Notes: generated by a model not told the origin, from the letters alone. A DNA stretch of 6,747 bases from Ignavibacteria bacterium (GCA_003233295.1 QILJ01000449.1:1-6747), one strand, 5' to 3'. Shown: positions 1 to 6,558, counted from the first letter of the stretch. Numbers and translations are program-made.

Positions 1-63
1 AATGCCCAGCAGGCTGCGAATGCCTGTCAGGCAATTGCTATCCAGAACGGCATCGGAAAATAA
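1..63 (+). CDS. C-terminal end of a gene upstream of the permeases, probably the sugar-binding protein (partial)
   Basis: Frame 1 is open from the window edge and ends at TAA (61-63), giving the last 20 residues, which include QQAANACQAIAIQNGIGK. Only the tail is visible, so no domain can be recognised. The assignment rests on context. The frame is directly followed, on the same strand and 70 bases away, by two CUT1-type sugar permease genes, and in such operons the gene before the MalF-type permease is usually the extracellular solute-binding protein. An amphipathic, alanine-rich last helix of this kind is common at the C-terminus of those proteins. The strong stem-loop just after the stop codon fits a highly expressed first gene. 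It could be another protein; the reading frame itself is fairly secure. Confidence 0.6.
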   Translation, partial: NAQQAANACQAIAIQNGIGK

Positions 64-81
64 TTAAATAAAGATTATTTC

Positions 82-117
82 ATGCGGGTTTTATTAGCTT
101 AAAACCCGCATATTTTT
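82..117 (+). terminator. Stem-loop plus T-run between binding-protein and permease genes
   Basis: Bases 82-92 (ATGCGGGTTTT) and 101-111 (AAAACCCGCAT) are perfect inverted complements. One further A-T pair (93/100) makes a 12-bp stem with a 6-base loop, followed by five Ts at 113-117. This has the form of an intrinsic terminator. Because the permease genes follow on the same strand with no clear promoter of their own, it more likely acts as a partial terminator or mRNA-stabilising hairpin. That would let the upstream gene be made in excess of the membrane subunits, as is known for maltose-type operons. The attenuation role is inference; the hairpin is directly visible. Confidence 0.75.
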
Positions 118-133
118 AACAAGAAAGCATATT

Positions 134-1267
134 ATGGCAGCAACAATTTCCAGGATTCACAGAAGGGACACAATTAAATCGATACTAATTGTTATTCCGT
201 CGATTATCCTCATAGGTCTATTTGTATACGGTTTTATAGGCAATACAATTTACACTTCTTTAACAGATTGGGGGGAAAAAGCCGGCCTTGCCCTGCATCC
301 TGTAAAAAATTTCGTCGGCCTTAATAATTATAAAAAGCTTTTTACAGATATTATTCAAAGCAGGTTCAGACAGGATCTTGTGAACATGGTTTTTTATTCC
401 ATTTTCCTGTTAGCCGGTACATTGTCGCTTGGACTGTTTTTAGCCATATTGCTCGACCGTTCTGTAAAGTACGAAGGTCTTTTCAGAACTGTTTTTCTCT
501 ATCCCATGTCTCTTTCCTTTATAGTAACAGGCACTATATGGAGATGGCTTTTAGCCCCAAACGGAGGAGTAAACCTGATACCTGAAATATTCGGGCTTCC
601 CAAAAGTAAATTCCTGTGGATCAGCAACAGGCAGACTGTTCTTATCTTTAACTGGCAAAACGTTTTAACAATTTTATTAATTCCTTTTGCTTTGCTCATG
701 ATATACCTGCTTATCAGAAGTTTTATTAAAGCTGACGTTAAAAAGGGAATTATTTACTCGTTGGCTGCCTTTTTTATTCTTTTCTACATTTTTGTTCTAA
801 AAAATATCCTTCCGCCGATTCTTCCGTATAAAGAACCGCACGGTTTTAAATTAGCGACAATAGGCATTATAATTGCGGCCATATGGCAGTACTCGGGATA
901 TACCATGGCACTGTACCTCGCAGGATTAAGGGGGCTTCCCGCATCGATAAGAGAAGCTTCTAAAATCGACGGTGCAACTGAATTCCAGTATTATTTAAGA
1001 ATAGCAATTCCCAATATAAAACCTATTACATTAAGTGCTGTTATTATACTATCACACATTTCGCTGAAACTCTTCGATCTTATCTATGCCATGGCAGGAG
1101 CTGATAATATAAATACGGGACATCCTTCGATAAATATGTATTTAACGACATTCAGGGCAAACCAATTTGCTATGGGTGCTGCTATGGCTGTTATTCTGTT
1201 TATTATTGCCGCTCTTTTTATTATCCCTTATATGGTTCATTCACATAAAGAGAGAAAATCCGGATGA
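134..1267 (+). CDS. Carbohydrate ABC transporter permease, MalF/UgpA-type, with two extra membrane helices
   Basis: This 377-residue inner-membrane protein should form half of the channel of a CUT1-family sugar importer. Hydrophobic segments lie near residues 15-37, 84-107, 117-140, 169-194, 205-228, 238-263, 297-318 and 348-367. The EAA loop that docks the ATPase is at about 271-293, with EASKIDGA at 274-281. The family is usually about 290-310 residues with six helices. Here the stretch of roughly 165-235 adds two helices ahead of the IWQYSGY segment, which explains the extra length. The start ATG at 134 follows a modest purine-rich site (AAGAAAG, 121-127). The stop overlaps the start of the next permease by four bases (ATGA), so the two are translationally coupled. 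The substrate cannot be told from the sequence. Confidence 0.92.
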   Translation: MAATISRIHRRDTIKSILIVIPSIILIGLFVYGFIGNTIYTSLTDWGEKAGLALHPVKNFVGLNNYKKLFTDIIQSRFRQDLVNMVFYSIFLLAGTLSLGLFLAILLDRSVKYEGLFRTVFLYPMSLSFIVTGTIWRWLLAPNGGVNLIPEIFGLPKSKFLWISNRQTVLIFNWQNVLTILLIPFALLMIYLLIRSFIKADVKKGIIYSLAAFFILFYIFVLKNILPPILPYKEPHGFKLATIGIIIAAIWQYSGYTMALYLAGLRGLPASIREASKIDGATEFQYYLRIAIPNIKPITLSAVIILSHISLKLFDLIYAMAGADNINTGHPSINMYLTTFRANQFAMGAAMAVILFIIAALFIIPYMVHSHKERKSG

Positions 1268-2085
1268 GAGATATCAATATAAAAAAGAGTTTTTTCTACG
1301 GTTTTCTTATAGTTCTTGCACTAATTTATTTAGTGCCCGTTTACATGGCTATTATTACATCTTTAAAAAATCCTGCGGAAATAAACCTTGCCACAGCCTG
1401 GGCATTACCTGGGCACATTAACTTCGGAGGCTTTACACAGGCATTTTCCCTGTTAAAAACCGATGTTTTTAACAGCCTTATCCTGGCTTTCTCCGCTACC
1501 ATAATTTCCGCATTATTAGGTTCTATAAACGGTTATGTTTTCTCTAAAAACAGGTTCAGAGGGAGTGAGGTAATTTTTACACTTCTATTATTCGGCATGT
1601 TTATTCCTTACCAAATAATCTTAATTCCCCTTTTCCAGTTGTTAGATTTTATCGGTCTCTACGGTTCCCTTACAGGTTTAATCCTGGCGCACGTTGTATA
1701 TGGTATTCCTATCGTAACCTTGATATTTCGTAACTTTTATGACCAGATTTCCGATTCTATTATGGAATCGGGAAAGCTCGACGGTGCCGGCTATTTCGGG
1801 CTTTACTTTGGTCTTATTCTCCCCCTGTCGATTCCCGGCTTTGTAGTTGTAAGCATATGGCAGTTTACACAGATATGGAACGAATTTCTCTGGGGGATAA
1901 CACTTACACGAAAAGAGGCAAATCCCATTACCGTAGGCCTGGCCCAGTTAGCAGGAGGGCAGGCTGTAAGCTGGAACATACCGATGGCAGGGGCGCTGAT
2001 GGCGGCGGTACCTGTCCTTATCATCTATATTTTCCTCGGAAAATACTTTATTAAGGGGCTGCTGTCCGGTTCCGTTAAAGAATAA
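1264..2085 (+). CDS. Carbohydrate ABC transporter permease, MalG-type
   Basis: This 273-residue protein is the second membrane subunit of the importer and would pair with the MalF-type protein encoded just before it. Hydrophobic segments lie near residues 10-33, 68-92, 104-127, 134-156, 182-206 and 238-260, the usual six. The cytoplasmic EAA loop is at about 165-193. It reads ESGKLDGAG at 168-176, so the conserved EAA is replaced by ESG while the downstream DGA and the LPLSIPG stretch (186-192) are kept. The length is normal for the family. The start lies inside the stop of the preceding gene (ATGA overlap), with a weak AAGAGAGA site upstream, which indicates coupled translation. No ATPase gene follows; the strand changes after it, so the ATPase is probably a shared one encoded elsewhere. 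Confidence 0.93.
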   Translation: MRDINIKKSFFYGFLIVLALIYLVPVYMAIITSLKNPAEINLATAWALPGHINFGGFTQAFSLLKTDVFNSLILAFSATIISALLGSINGYVFSKNRFRGSEVIFTLLLFGMFIPYQIILIPLFQLLDFIGLYGSLTGLILAHVVYGIPIVTLIFRNFYDQISDSIMESGKLDGAGYFGLYFGLILPLSIPGFVVVSIWQFTQIWNEFLWGITLTRKEANPITVGLAQLAGGQAVSWNIPMAGALMAAVPVLIIYIFLGKYFIKGLLSGSVKE

Positions 2086-2106
2086 TATTATAGGTAAATA
2101 GCTTTC

Positions 2107-2125
2107 TCCTTCTCCATAGGAAGGA
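2107..2125. terminator. Weak hairpin between convergent genes
   Basis: TCCTTC (2107-2112) and GAAGGA (2120-2125) form a 6-bp stem with a 7-base loop in the 62-base gap between the convergent MalG-type and hemerythrin-type genes. There is no T-run on either side and the stem is short. A role as a bidirectional terminator is suggested only by its position. Confidence 0.2.
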
Positions 2126-2147
2126 TATTGCAGAACTCTTATATGCG

Positions 2148-2549
2148 TTATTGCTTTAATTCATCATATTTTTTGTAAATTACATTCTCTTCTCTGTGTA
2201 TCCTCTGAGACAATGTCGCAAAAAGCCTGCCAAAGCCCTTTGCAAACTCTAAACCGGAACCACCTCCGGAATATTTCTTAAAGAATTCTAATGCGGCTTT
2301 CGATATTGCTTCCATATCTTTTGCAAACATTTCCAGGGTCCGCTTCAGATTAGCATCACTTTCTGCTGCTTTATTAAGAATAGGGTATAAATACTCGTCT
2401 TCCTTTTTAAGATGCGCAAGTAAACCACTTTTTGCTGAAAGGAGTGTATTCTGCCCTTCTTCCGAACTAATGCCAAGAACATTTACTTTGTTAAGGGTTT
2501 CAGCAATTGTAGCGTGTTCCTTTTTTAATTCTTCGACCAATTTAGACAT
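2148..2549 (-). CDS. Hemerythrin/HHE cation-binding domain protein
   Basis: This 133-residue soluble, mostly helical protein fits the hemerythrin-like (HHE) four-helix fold and has no signal peptide or membrane segment. Candidate metal ligands are His12 in helix A (KKEHATI), His46 and Glu50 in helix B (HLKKEDEYLYP) and His118 with Glu120/Glu121 in helix D (RIHREEN). Helix C (about 66-91) has no histidine, so the HxxxH pair of classical oxygen-binding hemerythrins is missing. Metal binding may therefore be altered, and oxygen carriage should not be assumed. Known roles of the family include oxygen, NO or iron sensing and storage. It is monocistronic, convergent with the sugar permeases, and preceded by a strong AGGAGG site 9 bases before ATG. 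Family assignment is firm; function is open. Confidence 0.85.
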   Translation of the reverse strand: MSKLVEELKKEHATIAETLNKVNVLGISSEEGQNTLLSAKSGLLAHLKKEDEYLYPILNKAAESDANLKRTLEMFAKDMEAISKAALEFFKKYSGGGSGLEFAKGFGRLFATLSQRIHREENVIYKKYDELKQ

Positions 2550-2558
2550 TTTATCGTT

Positions 2559-2564
2559 CCTCCT
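2559..2564 (-). promoter_or_regulatory. Strong ribosome binding site for the hemerythrin-type gene
   Basis: Read on the minus strand this is AGGAGG, a perfect Shine-Dalgarno core, with nine bases between it and the ATG at 2549. It is the best ribosome binding site in the window, supports that start codon, and implies efficient translation. Confidence 0.85.
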
Positions 2565-2603
2565 ATAAATCTGTTTCTACCCTATACTTTACTTCCGGCA
2601 AAA

Positions 2604-2623
2604 ACCGTAACCACCGTAACGGT
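2604..2623. promoter_or_regulatory. Repeated ACCGTAAC motif upstream of the hemerythrin-type gene
   Basis: ACCGTAAC occurs twice in tandem with a 9-bp period (2604-2611 and 2613-2620). The second copy is also part of an odd-length palindrome, ACCGT-A-ACGGT (2613-2623). The site lies 55-75 bases upstream of the hemerythrin-type start, where an operator could sit. I see no convincing sigma-70 promoter next to it, so regulation is only suggested. Confidence 0.3.
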
Positions 2624-2945
2624 CTGCTTAATCCCGATGACAGATTGACCTTCCTATTCTTGATTCTATTACCATACCGTCAGTTACACAAAGTTTTGAA
2701 TTCCCCCCATATTCACGAATGTTCATCATTGTTACCACCCGGGTATATTAAGGGAGTTGCCGCTTAAGAGCAAGTATAATAATAAAATAAGATATCTCGA
2801 TAGATACCACCCCTATAACAGATGACTGAACATGAACGCCCCCCTGTAATATCTCTTTGTAAATCTGTAGCTACCCAGTCAACTGTGCAAATAACTTTAT
2901 TGCCTTCCAATATCGCGCCCTTTTTTAAGCCTCCCGGATGAATTT

Positions 2946-2957
2946 GTTATGTAACAA
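2946..2957. repeat. 12-bp inverted repeat, left arm, downstream of the broken nuclease gene
   Basis: GTTATGTAACAA sits two bases beyond the nuclease-gene stop codon (2960-2962). Its exact reverse complement lies at 4249-4260, just before the start of the same gene. The arm is itself almost palindromic (TTGTTA-TG-TAACAA, 2944-2957). With the other arm it frames the gene. Confidence 0.6.
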
Positions 2958-2959
2958 TT

Positions 2960-4223
2960 TCAATTTACCACCTTTGATATTTTTTTGAGAATCTCTTTAT
3001 CTTCTCCAAACTTGCAAATTGCATCACAATCTTTTCTTAAATCGCTGAACAGTATGTAGTGAATCTCAATATCACTATTTTTAATCGATGGCCTCTGCAG
3101 CTGTAATATTACTTCTTTCTCCCGTTTGTCAGGAATAATAAGGTACAAAGATGGCAGGTTATTTGGAAAGGAATAAAAAAGATCGGTTAGTCTTAATATC
3201 CCGGAATAGATAGATGTGCTCTTTTCCACTTCAAAAGCACAGGTGATTTTATTTGAATCCTTTTCAAACCAAATTGCATCAATAAGAGTTATTGTTTTAT
3301 AAGTGTCTTTATCAACGTCTATTACCGGGAACTTATCTACACAGATAAAAGACAGACTGCTGCCATTATGACATTTTGATCTGTCATTTACTGCGGCAAT
3401 AACATCATATCCAATTGAATTTCCTATAGTGAGAATGTGGTGCTGCATTTCAGTATGAAGATTTTCTTCCTCCATTTCACTCACAACTTCATTGTGCCGT
3501 TTTTTAATTTTCTTTTCAATTTTTGTTCGTTCTTCATCAGAAAGATAATCGTCACTAATCAGTAATTTATTTTCACCAACGTCAAACAGAAGCCCCGCAA
3601 AAGCACCCAAGTCGGTTGACAACCCAGCCTTTAGTTCTTCATTTTTCTCTATTATAACTTCTCTCATCCTGAGATATTCCGGCCATGATCCGAGTTTCAC
3701 TTTGTCTTTAAAAAGGTTATTAAATCCATTGACAATAGCTGTGTTGCATGGAGGTATGATAGTTGGGTGTAAAAAATAAAGAATACTCGCAACTGCCGGG
3801 CCTAACCCTTTAATTTTTCGTTGATCTAATAAAATTATTTCCTTAATTATTTGTTCTTCTTTTGTGGCATTTATGCATTTTTCCAGGAACTGACCAAATG
3901 CAATTTTGTTTTCCTCATTTTCATAAATATCAGGTATTCGTAATTTTGGCTTCCAGTAAAATGGATGCGATGCACCTTTAAATACTTGTTTTTGTTCCGT
4001 GATACAGTTTAAAACAAATTCTAAAGATGAGCCTTTGAAGTCATTTCCGAAACTTCCATTTTTTATATCCTGTATTACATCAAAGACGCCCTACATCAAA
4101 GACGCCCTTCCGGATAGTTCGGAATGCTTTTAGTCGTTCATCATTATTTACGAACCAGCTATTATAAACTGTTTCCTCGTCACTTTTATAACCATCAATT
4201 ATCGATTTCAAATCCTGACTCAT
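2960..4223 (-). pseudogene. Frameshifted HhH-like plus PD-(D/E)XK-like nuclease gene
   Basis: The minus strand starts at ATG 4223 (GAAGGA close upstream, short spacing). After 47 codons it hits TGA at 4080-4082, because of the 16-bp tandem duplication at 4076-4107. Removing one copy gives a continuous 415-residue protein whose sequence looks genuine on both sides of the lesion. Residues about 131-148 (KIKGLGPAVASILYFLHP) resemble a helix-hairpin-helix DNA-binding motif, followed by IIPPCNTAIVNGFN. The C-terminal half looks like a PD-(D/E)XK nuclease: Glu253 in a TEMQHHIL helix, Asp310 in LIDAIWF, and Glu326-x-Glu328-Lys329 in AFEVEKSTSIYSG, where ExEK replaces the usual ExK. It follows the DUF262 gene by 97 bases on the same strand and is probably co-transcribed. 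A restart at GTG 3700 would give only 246 residues without the HhH part, and it has no ribosome binding site. The family is recalled from motif pattern, not from a search. Confidence 0.82.
4076..4107. repeat. Perfect 2 x 16-bp tandem duplication breaking the nuclease gene
   Basis: TACATCAAAGACGCCC occurs at 4076-4091 and again, without gap or mismatch, at 4092-4107. Sixteen is not a multiple of three, so the second copy shifts the reading frame and creates the stop at 4080-4082. The frames on either side join perfectly if one copy is removed (…RKGVFDV-IQDIKNG…). It is typical of a slippage event and could be lost the same way, or it could be an assembly artefact. Confidence 0.95.
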
Positions 4224-4320
4224 ATTCCTTCTCTTTTATTATTTGTTTTTGTTACATAACGACCAAGCTCACTGGCAGTTATGGAGCATTAGTGGAGTAA
4301 AAATCCAGAACAACGATTTG
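4224..4320 (-). other. 97-base spacer between the two defence-type genes, possible attC-like site
   Basis: Read on the minus strand, the spacer after the DUF262 stop contains CTCCACT (4286-4292 region) and AGTGAG further on. These can pair as a six-base stem with one bulged C. The spacer then ends in GTTATGT (4260-4254), a loose match to the GTTRRRY core of integron attC sites. The codons around the DUF262 stop (GTATAGC) can pair with this core through G-T wobbles. The purine-rich leader of the next gene follows. No promoter or terminator is clear. Size and layout fit a short attC-like element, but the long complementary arms of a classical attC are not evident. Confidence 0.25.
4249..4260. 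repeat. 12-bp inverted repeat, right arm, upstream of the broken nuclease gene
   Basis: TTGTTACATAAC is the exact reverse complement of the arm at 2946-2957 and lies 26 bases before the nuclease start codon at 4223. The two arms enclose the gene and its leader, about 1.3 kb. Confidence 0.6.
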
Positions 4321-6279
4321 CTATACACATTTATCATTTTCTATTTGCTCATTAATAAAGTCTAATTGTAACAAGTTCTTTTTTGAAATTCCCAAATCTT
4401 CAAAATTAATATTCCATCGGCAACTCATGAATTTCAGCATTTTTATACCTCTTTCAAATATTTCATGAGGTGTCCAGTTCTTACAGTCGGAAACTTGAAT
4501 CTCGCTGAATGAACCATTGAAAAAACCTACTTTATTTCCTTTTTTGTTTATATACTTTTTCTTGAAGTCGAAACATTTATTTTGTAATTCGGAGTTTTTG
4601 AAACGGGCTAATAAAACAAGGTTTCCTAAACTGTGAAGCAACTTTTTGCACCGATCTTCTGAATAATCGGCAAATTGTGATTTCCAGCAATCGTCTTTAG
4701 GCGTTTGTGGATATATATGTTCAATGGTGTCCTCTTTTTTTCGTTTATTAAAGTCCATCCAAGTCACCTTTTGGTCCTTTTCCTTTGCTTGCTTTTGACA
4801 ATCGAGTTCATATTCATAAAGAAAGTATTGTAGTCCCTTCCAACTATAAAACCCTTGTTCTTTTTTGTATTTATCTACAATACATTGCTGGAATTTTTTA
4901 AGGTCAAATAATCCATCTTTTCCTTGGGTTGTCTGATTGATATCTTCAATAACCGTATCAATATCTTGACCATCTTTATTGGAATAAAATGAATTAGCCA
5001 ACCTATAAAAATGACTGCTCTTGGTATTTGAGGGTCTTTGCGATAACCTAAATACGAGAAATATAAACTTCTCGGCAGATTGAAGCAATTCTACAACTTT
5101 ATCCTCTGTTGTATATGTTGTCATTGCAGCCATAAATAAAGGAGGAAAAGCACTCATTCCAAGTCGGCTAAGTTTTTGAAACCATTCTTTTGTTTCCTCT
5201 TGGTAGTCGGAAAACTTGGGATTGAACAAATAGAACCAAGATTTTACAGCTTTTGCCAAGCTATCAATATAGTTTTTAATCTCTCCAATCTCAGAGGTAA
5301 TGAGGTTCCCATTAAGGATATTCTTGGCAGTAAATTTATTATTCAGCAGAAACTTTGCGTATGAAGCAGATTCTTTTCTGTTATACTTATTAAAGTACAT
5401 TATCCAATGGTTATAAAGAAACTTATCATCATCCATTACATTATCTTTGTTCTTTCCAAGATATTCGTAGATGGTTTTCCAAGTTTCGTTTATATCCTTG
5501 CGTAATTCATCTAATTCGGATTTATCATCTAATAGAGTTGTGAGATAAATTAATCTATTTTTTAGGAGTTCAAGATTAGAAAGTGGCTTACCTCTGTTGT
5601 TCATTGTTTCAAAAGTTACATATACATCCAGTTCATCATCAATCTCGTAAAAATTAAATTGGAATTTGTTTGCGACTTTTTTGAACAAATCTTCCAATTC
5701 AGATTTGTTTTTTTCTTTTAATTTATCCGCGAAGAACTCTTTAGCAAATTTGAGATTTGCAGTGTATAGAGTTTGTTCAGGCACTTTATCTGCTGTTGAT
5801 GATTCTTGATCCAAAATTCTTGTCTTGAAATACTCATCGCTGGGGTCATCTTTCTCATAGCTAAAAATGTACGAGTAGATGGGGTAGCCAATATTATCTT
5901 TTTGATACAAGAACTTTGTTACCCACTCCTTCTTTTTATAAGAATTTATTTCTTCATCATCAGTAAATTGTTTGAGTAGTTGGTCAATAAATATGATCGC
6001 TGTAGTCAAACGCTGCTGCCCATCAATGATATAATAAGCCGATAAGTCTCTTTTTGATAACCGTCGGGCGTCTTGCCATTTATCGACATCTTTCTTTTTA
6101 ACTGGTTCAACTGTCAAAAGACCTATATAGTGGATTTTATCCTCTTTTAAGTTTGTAAGGTCATTCCAGAAGTCGGAAAGTTGTGGCTCCTGCCAAGAAT
6201 ATCCTCTTTGGAAGTCAGGAATGCGGAAAATTCTTTCGTTAAATATTCCTTTCAGTGATTGAAGTTTGTTATCTGCCAT
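4321..6279 (-). CDS. DUF262-DUF1524 protein, GmrSD-like type IV restriction family
   Basis: This 652-residue soluble protein has the layout of fused GmrSD-type enzymes, which use a nucleotide-dependent DUF262 half and an HNH-type DUF1524 half to cut modified phage DNA. The N-terminal part shows IPDFQRGYSW (20-29), IDGQQRLTT (85-93), the hallmark DUF262 motif, and FETMNNRGKPLSNLELLKN (223-241). A long helical middle follows. The C-terminal part shows IEHIYPQ (519-525, His521), HSLGNLVLL (549-557, Asn553) and a final Asn/Lys-rich helix (562-575) as expected for the ββα-metal HNH fold. All key motifs and the usual length are present, so it looks intact. ATG 6279 is chosen because AAGGG (6285-6289) lies five bases upstream. 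The coding strand is visibly AAA/GAA-rich, more AT-rich than the sugar-permease genes, consistent with transfer. Which modification it targets cannot be read from the sequence. Confidence 0.9.
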   Translation of the reverse strand: MADNKLQSLKGIFNERIFRIPDFQRGYSWQEPQLSDFWNDLTNLKEDKIHYIGLLTVEPVKKKDVDKWQDARRLSKRDLSAYYIIDGQQRLTTAIIFIDQLLKQFTDDEEINSYKKKEWVTKFLYQKDNIGYPIYSYIFSYEKDDPSDEYFKTRILDQESSTADKVPEQTLYTANLKFAKEFFADKLKEKNKSELEDLFKKVANKFQFNFYEIDDELDVYVTFETMNNRGKPLSNLELLKNRLIYLTTLLDDKSELDELRKDINETWKTIYEYLGKNKDNVMDDDKFLYNHWIMYFNKYNRKESASYAKFLLNNKFTAKNILNGNLITSEIGEIKNYIDSLAKAVKSWFYLFNPKFSDYQEETKEWFQKLSRLGMSAFPPLFMAAMTTYTTEDKVVELLQSAEKFIFLVFRLSQRPSNTKSSHFYRLANSFYSNKDGQDIDTVIEDINQTTQGKDGLFDLKKFQQCIVDKYKKEQGFYSWKGLQYFLYEYELDCQKQAKEKDQKVTWMDFNKRKKEDTIEHIYPQTPKDDCWKSQFADYSEDRCKKLLHSLGNLVLLARFKNSELQNKCFDFKKKYINKKGNKVGFFNGSFSEIQVSDCKNWTPHEIFERGIKMLKFMSCRWNINFEDLGISKKNLLQLDFINEQIENDKCV

Positions 6280-6368
6280 TTTCGCCCTTATTTTTAGCTA
6301 TCCATTTTTTAGTCAAAGGAATTGTTCTCATTTCACACTGACGCCTAACATTGTTTTTTTATACACAT

Positions 6369-6397
6369 ATTATACATGTATTGTATTTCTAACATAA
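6369..6397 (-). promoter_or_regulatory. Candidate promoter of the DUF262 gene with overlapping palindrome
   Basis: The minus strand reads a perfect TATAAT at 6374-6369. At 17-base spacing upstream lies only TTATGT (6397-6392) as a poor -35. A perfect TTGACA exists further up (6415-6410), but its properly spaced -10 is poor (TTAGAA). The 10-bp palindrome ATACATGTAT (6372-6381) overlaps the TATAAT and could bind a repressor. Transcription would begin about 80 bases before the ATG at 6279. The motif is visible; activity and repression are inference. Confidence 0.35.
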
Positions 6398-6477
6398 AAT
6401 GCTATTGGATGTCAAAAACCAGATGCGTATTAACAGTATGTTTGTTAACTGCAAAAAATAATTAACTATGTGGTTGC

Positions 6478-6533
6478 TATCATAACATCGTGAACCTATT
6501 CTTAATGCTAAGGATTATCATAACATCGTGAAC
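6478..6533. repeat. Exact 18-bp direct repeat, 38-bp period
   Basis: TATCATAACATCGTGAAC occurs at 6478-6495 and 6516-6533 with 20 unrelated bases between. Only two copies are present. It may be a regulator or recombinase binding site or part of a mobile-element end; nothing in the sequence decides this. Confidence 0.8.
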
Positions 6534-6534
6534 T

Positions 6535-6558
6535 TTTTACTCTTTGCAGAAAGTAAAA
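6535..6558. repeat. Hairpin next to the direct repeats
   Basis: TTTTACT (6535-6541) and AGTAAAA (6552-6558) form a 7-bp AT-rich stem with a 10-base loop. It starts two bases after the second 18-bp repeat. It has no T-run suited to a terminator on the plus strand and its role is unknown. Confidence 0.35.

Larger units (their letters stand above)
2565..2959. other. Intergenic stretch of about 400 bases with no convincing gene
   Basis: No RNA gene and no protein gene of normal size is recognisable. On the minus strand a short frame of 33 codons runs from a double ATG at 2729 to TAA at 2628 (MMNIREYGGNSKLC...), preceded by a GGGTGGT site four bases upstream. After its stop the same frame continues for 12 more codons reading ADRYGGYGFCRK. 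A second start-less minus-strand frame of about 60 codons covers roughly 2770-2950. Neither resembles a family I know. They could be a small peptide gene, a decayed gene or chance. On the plus strand TATAAT at 2775-2780 has no matching -35 element. The stretch is the junction between the conserved chromosome and the defence-type block. Confidence 0.4.

Noticed and set aside
499..699. Minus-strand open frame of 66 codons inside the MalF-type gene.
   Set aside because: It lies fully within a strongly supported permease on the other strand and has no protein-like features.
1167..1421. Plus-strand frame of 84 codons spanning the junction of the two permease genes.
   Set aside because: It overlaps both real genes in another frame; the four-base ATGA coupling of the permeases explains the region.
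1803..2054. Two overlapping open frames, one on each strand, within the MalG-type gene.
   Set aside because: They are shadows of the permease frame and have no recognisable motifs.
2944..2957. TTGTTATGTAACAA as an intrinsic terminator of the nuclease gene.
   Set aside because: The two-base centre cannot form a hairpin loop without losing pairs, and no T-run follows on the minus strand.
2960..3700. A stand-alone 246-residue nuclease gene starting at GTG 3700.
   Set aside because: The same frame stays clearly protein-like for about 125 codons upstream (for example FLHPTIIPPCNTAIVNGFN) and the GTG has no ribosome binding site. It is the C-terminal part of a longer, frameshifted gene.
5176..5364. 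Plus-strand frame of 62 codons inside the DUF262-DUF1524 gene.
   Set aside because: It is antisense to a well-supported gene and has no ribosome binding site or domain.
2960..6279. A classical type II restriction-modification system.
   Set aside because: No DNA methyltransferase motifs are present in the window; DUF262-DUF1524 proteins act without one.
6478..6533. A CRISPR array start.
   Set aside because: There are only two 18-bp repeats with a 20-bp spacer, no further copies and no cas genes.
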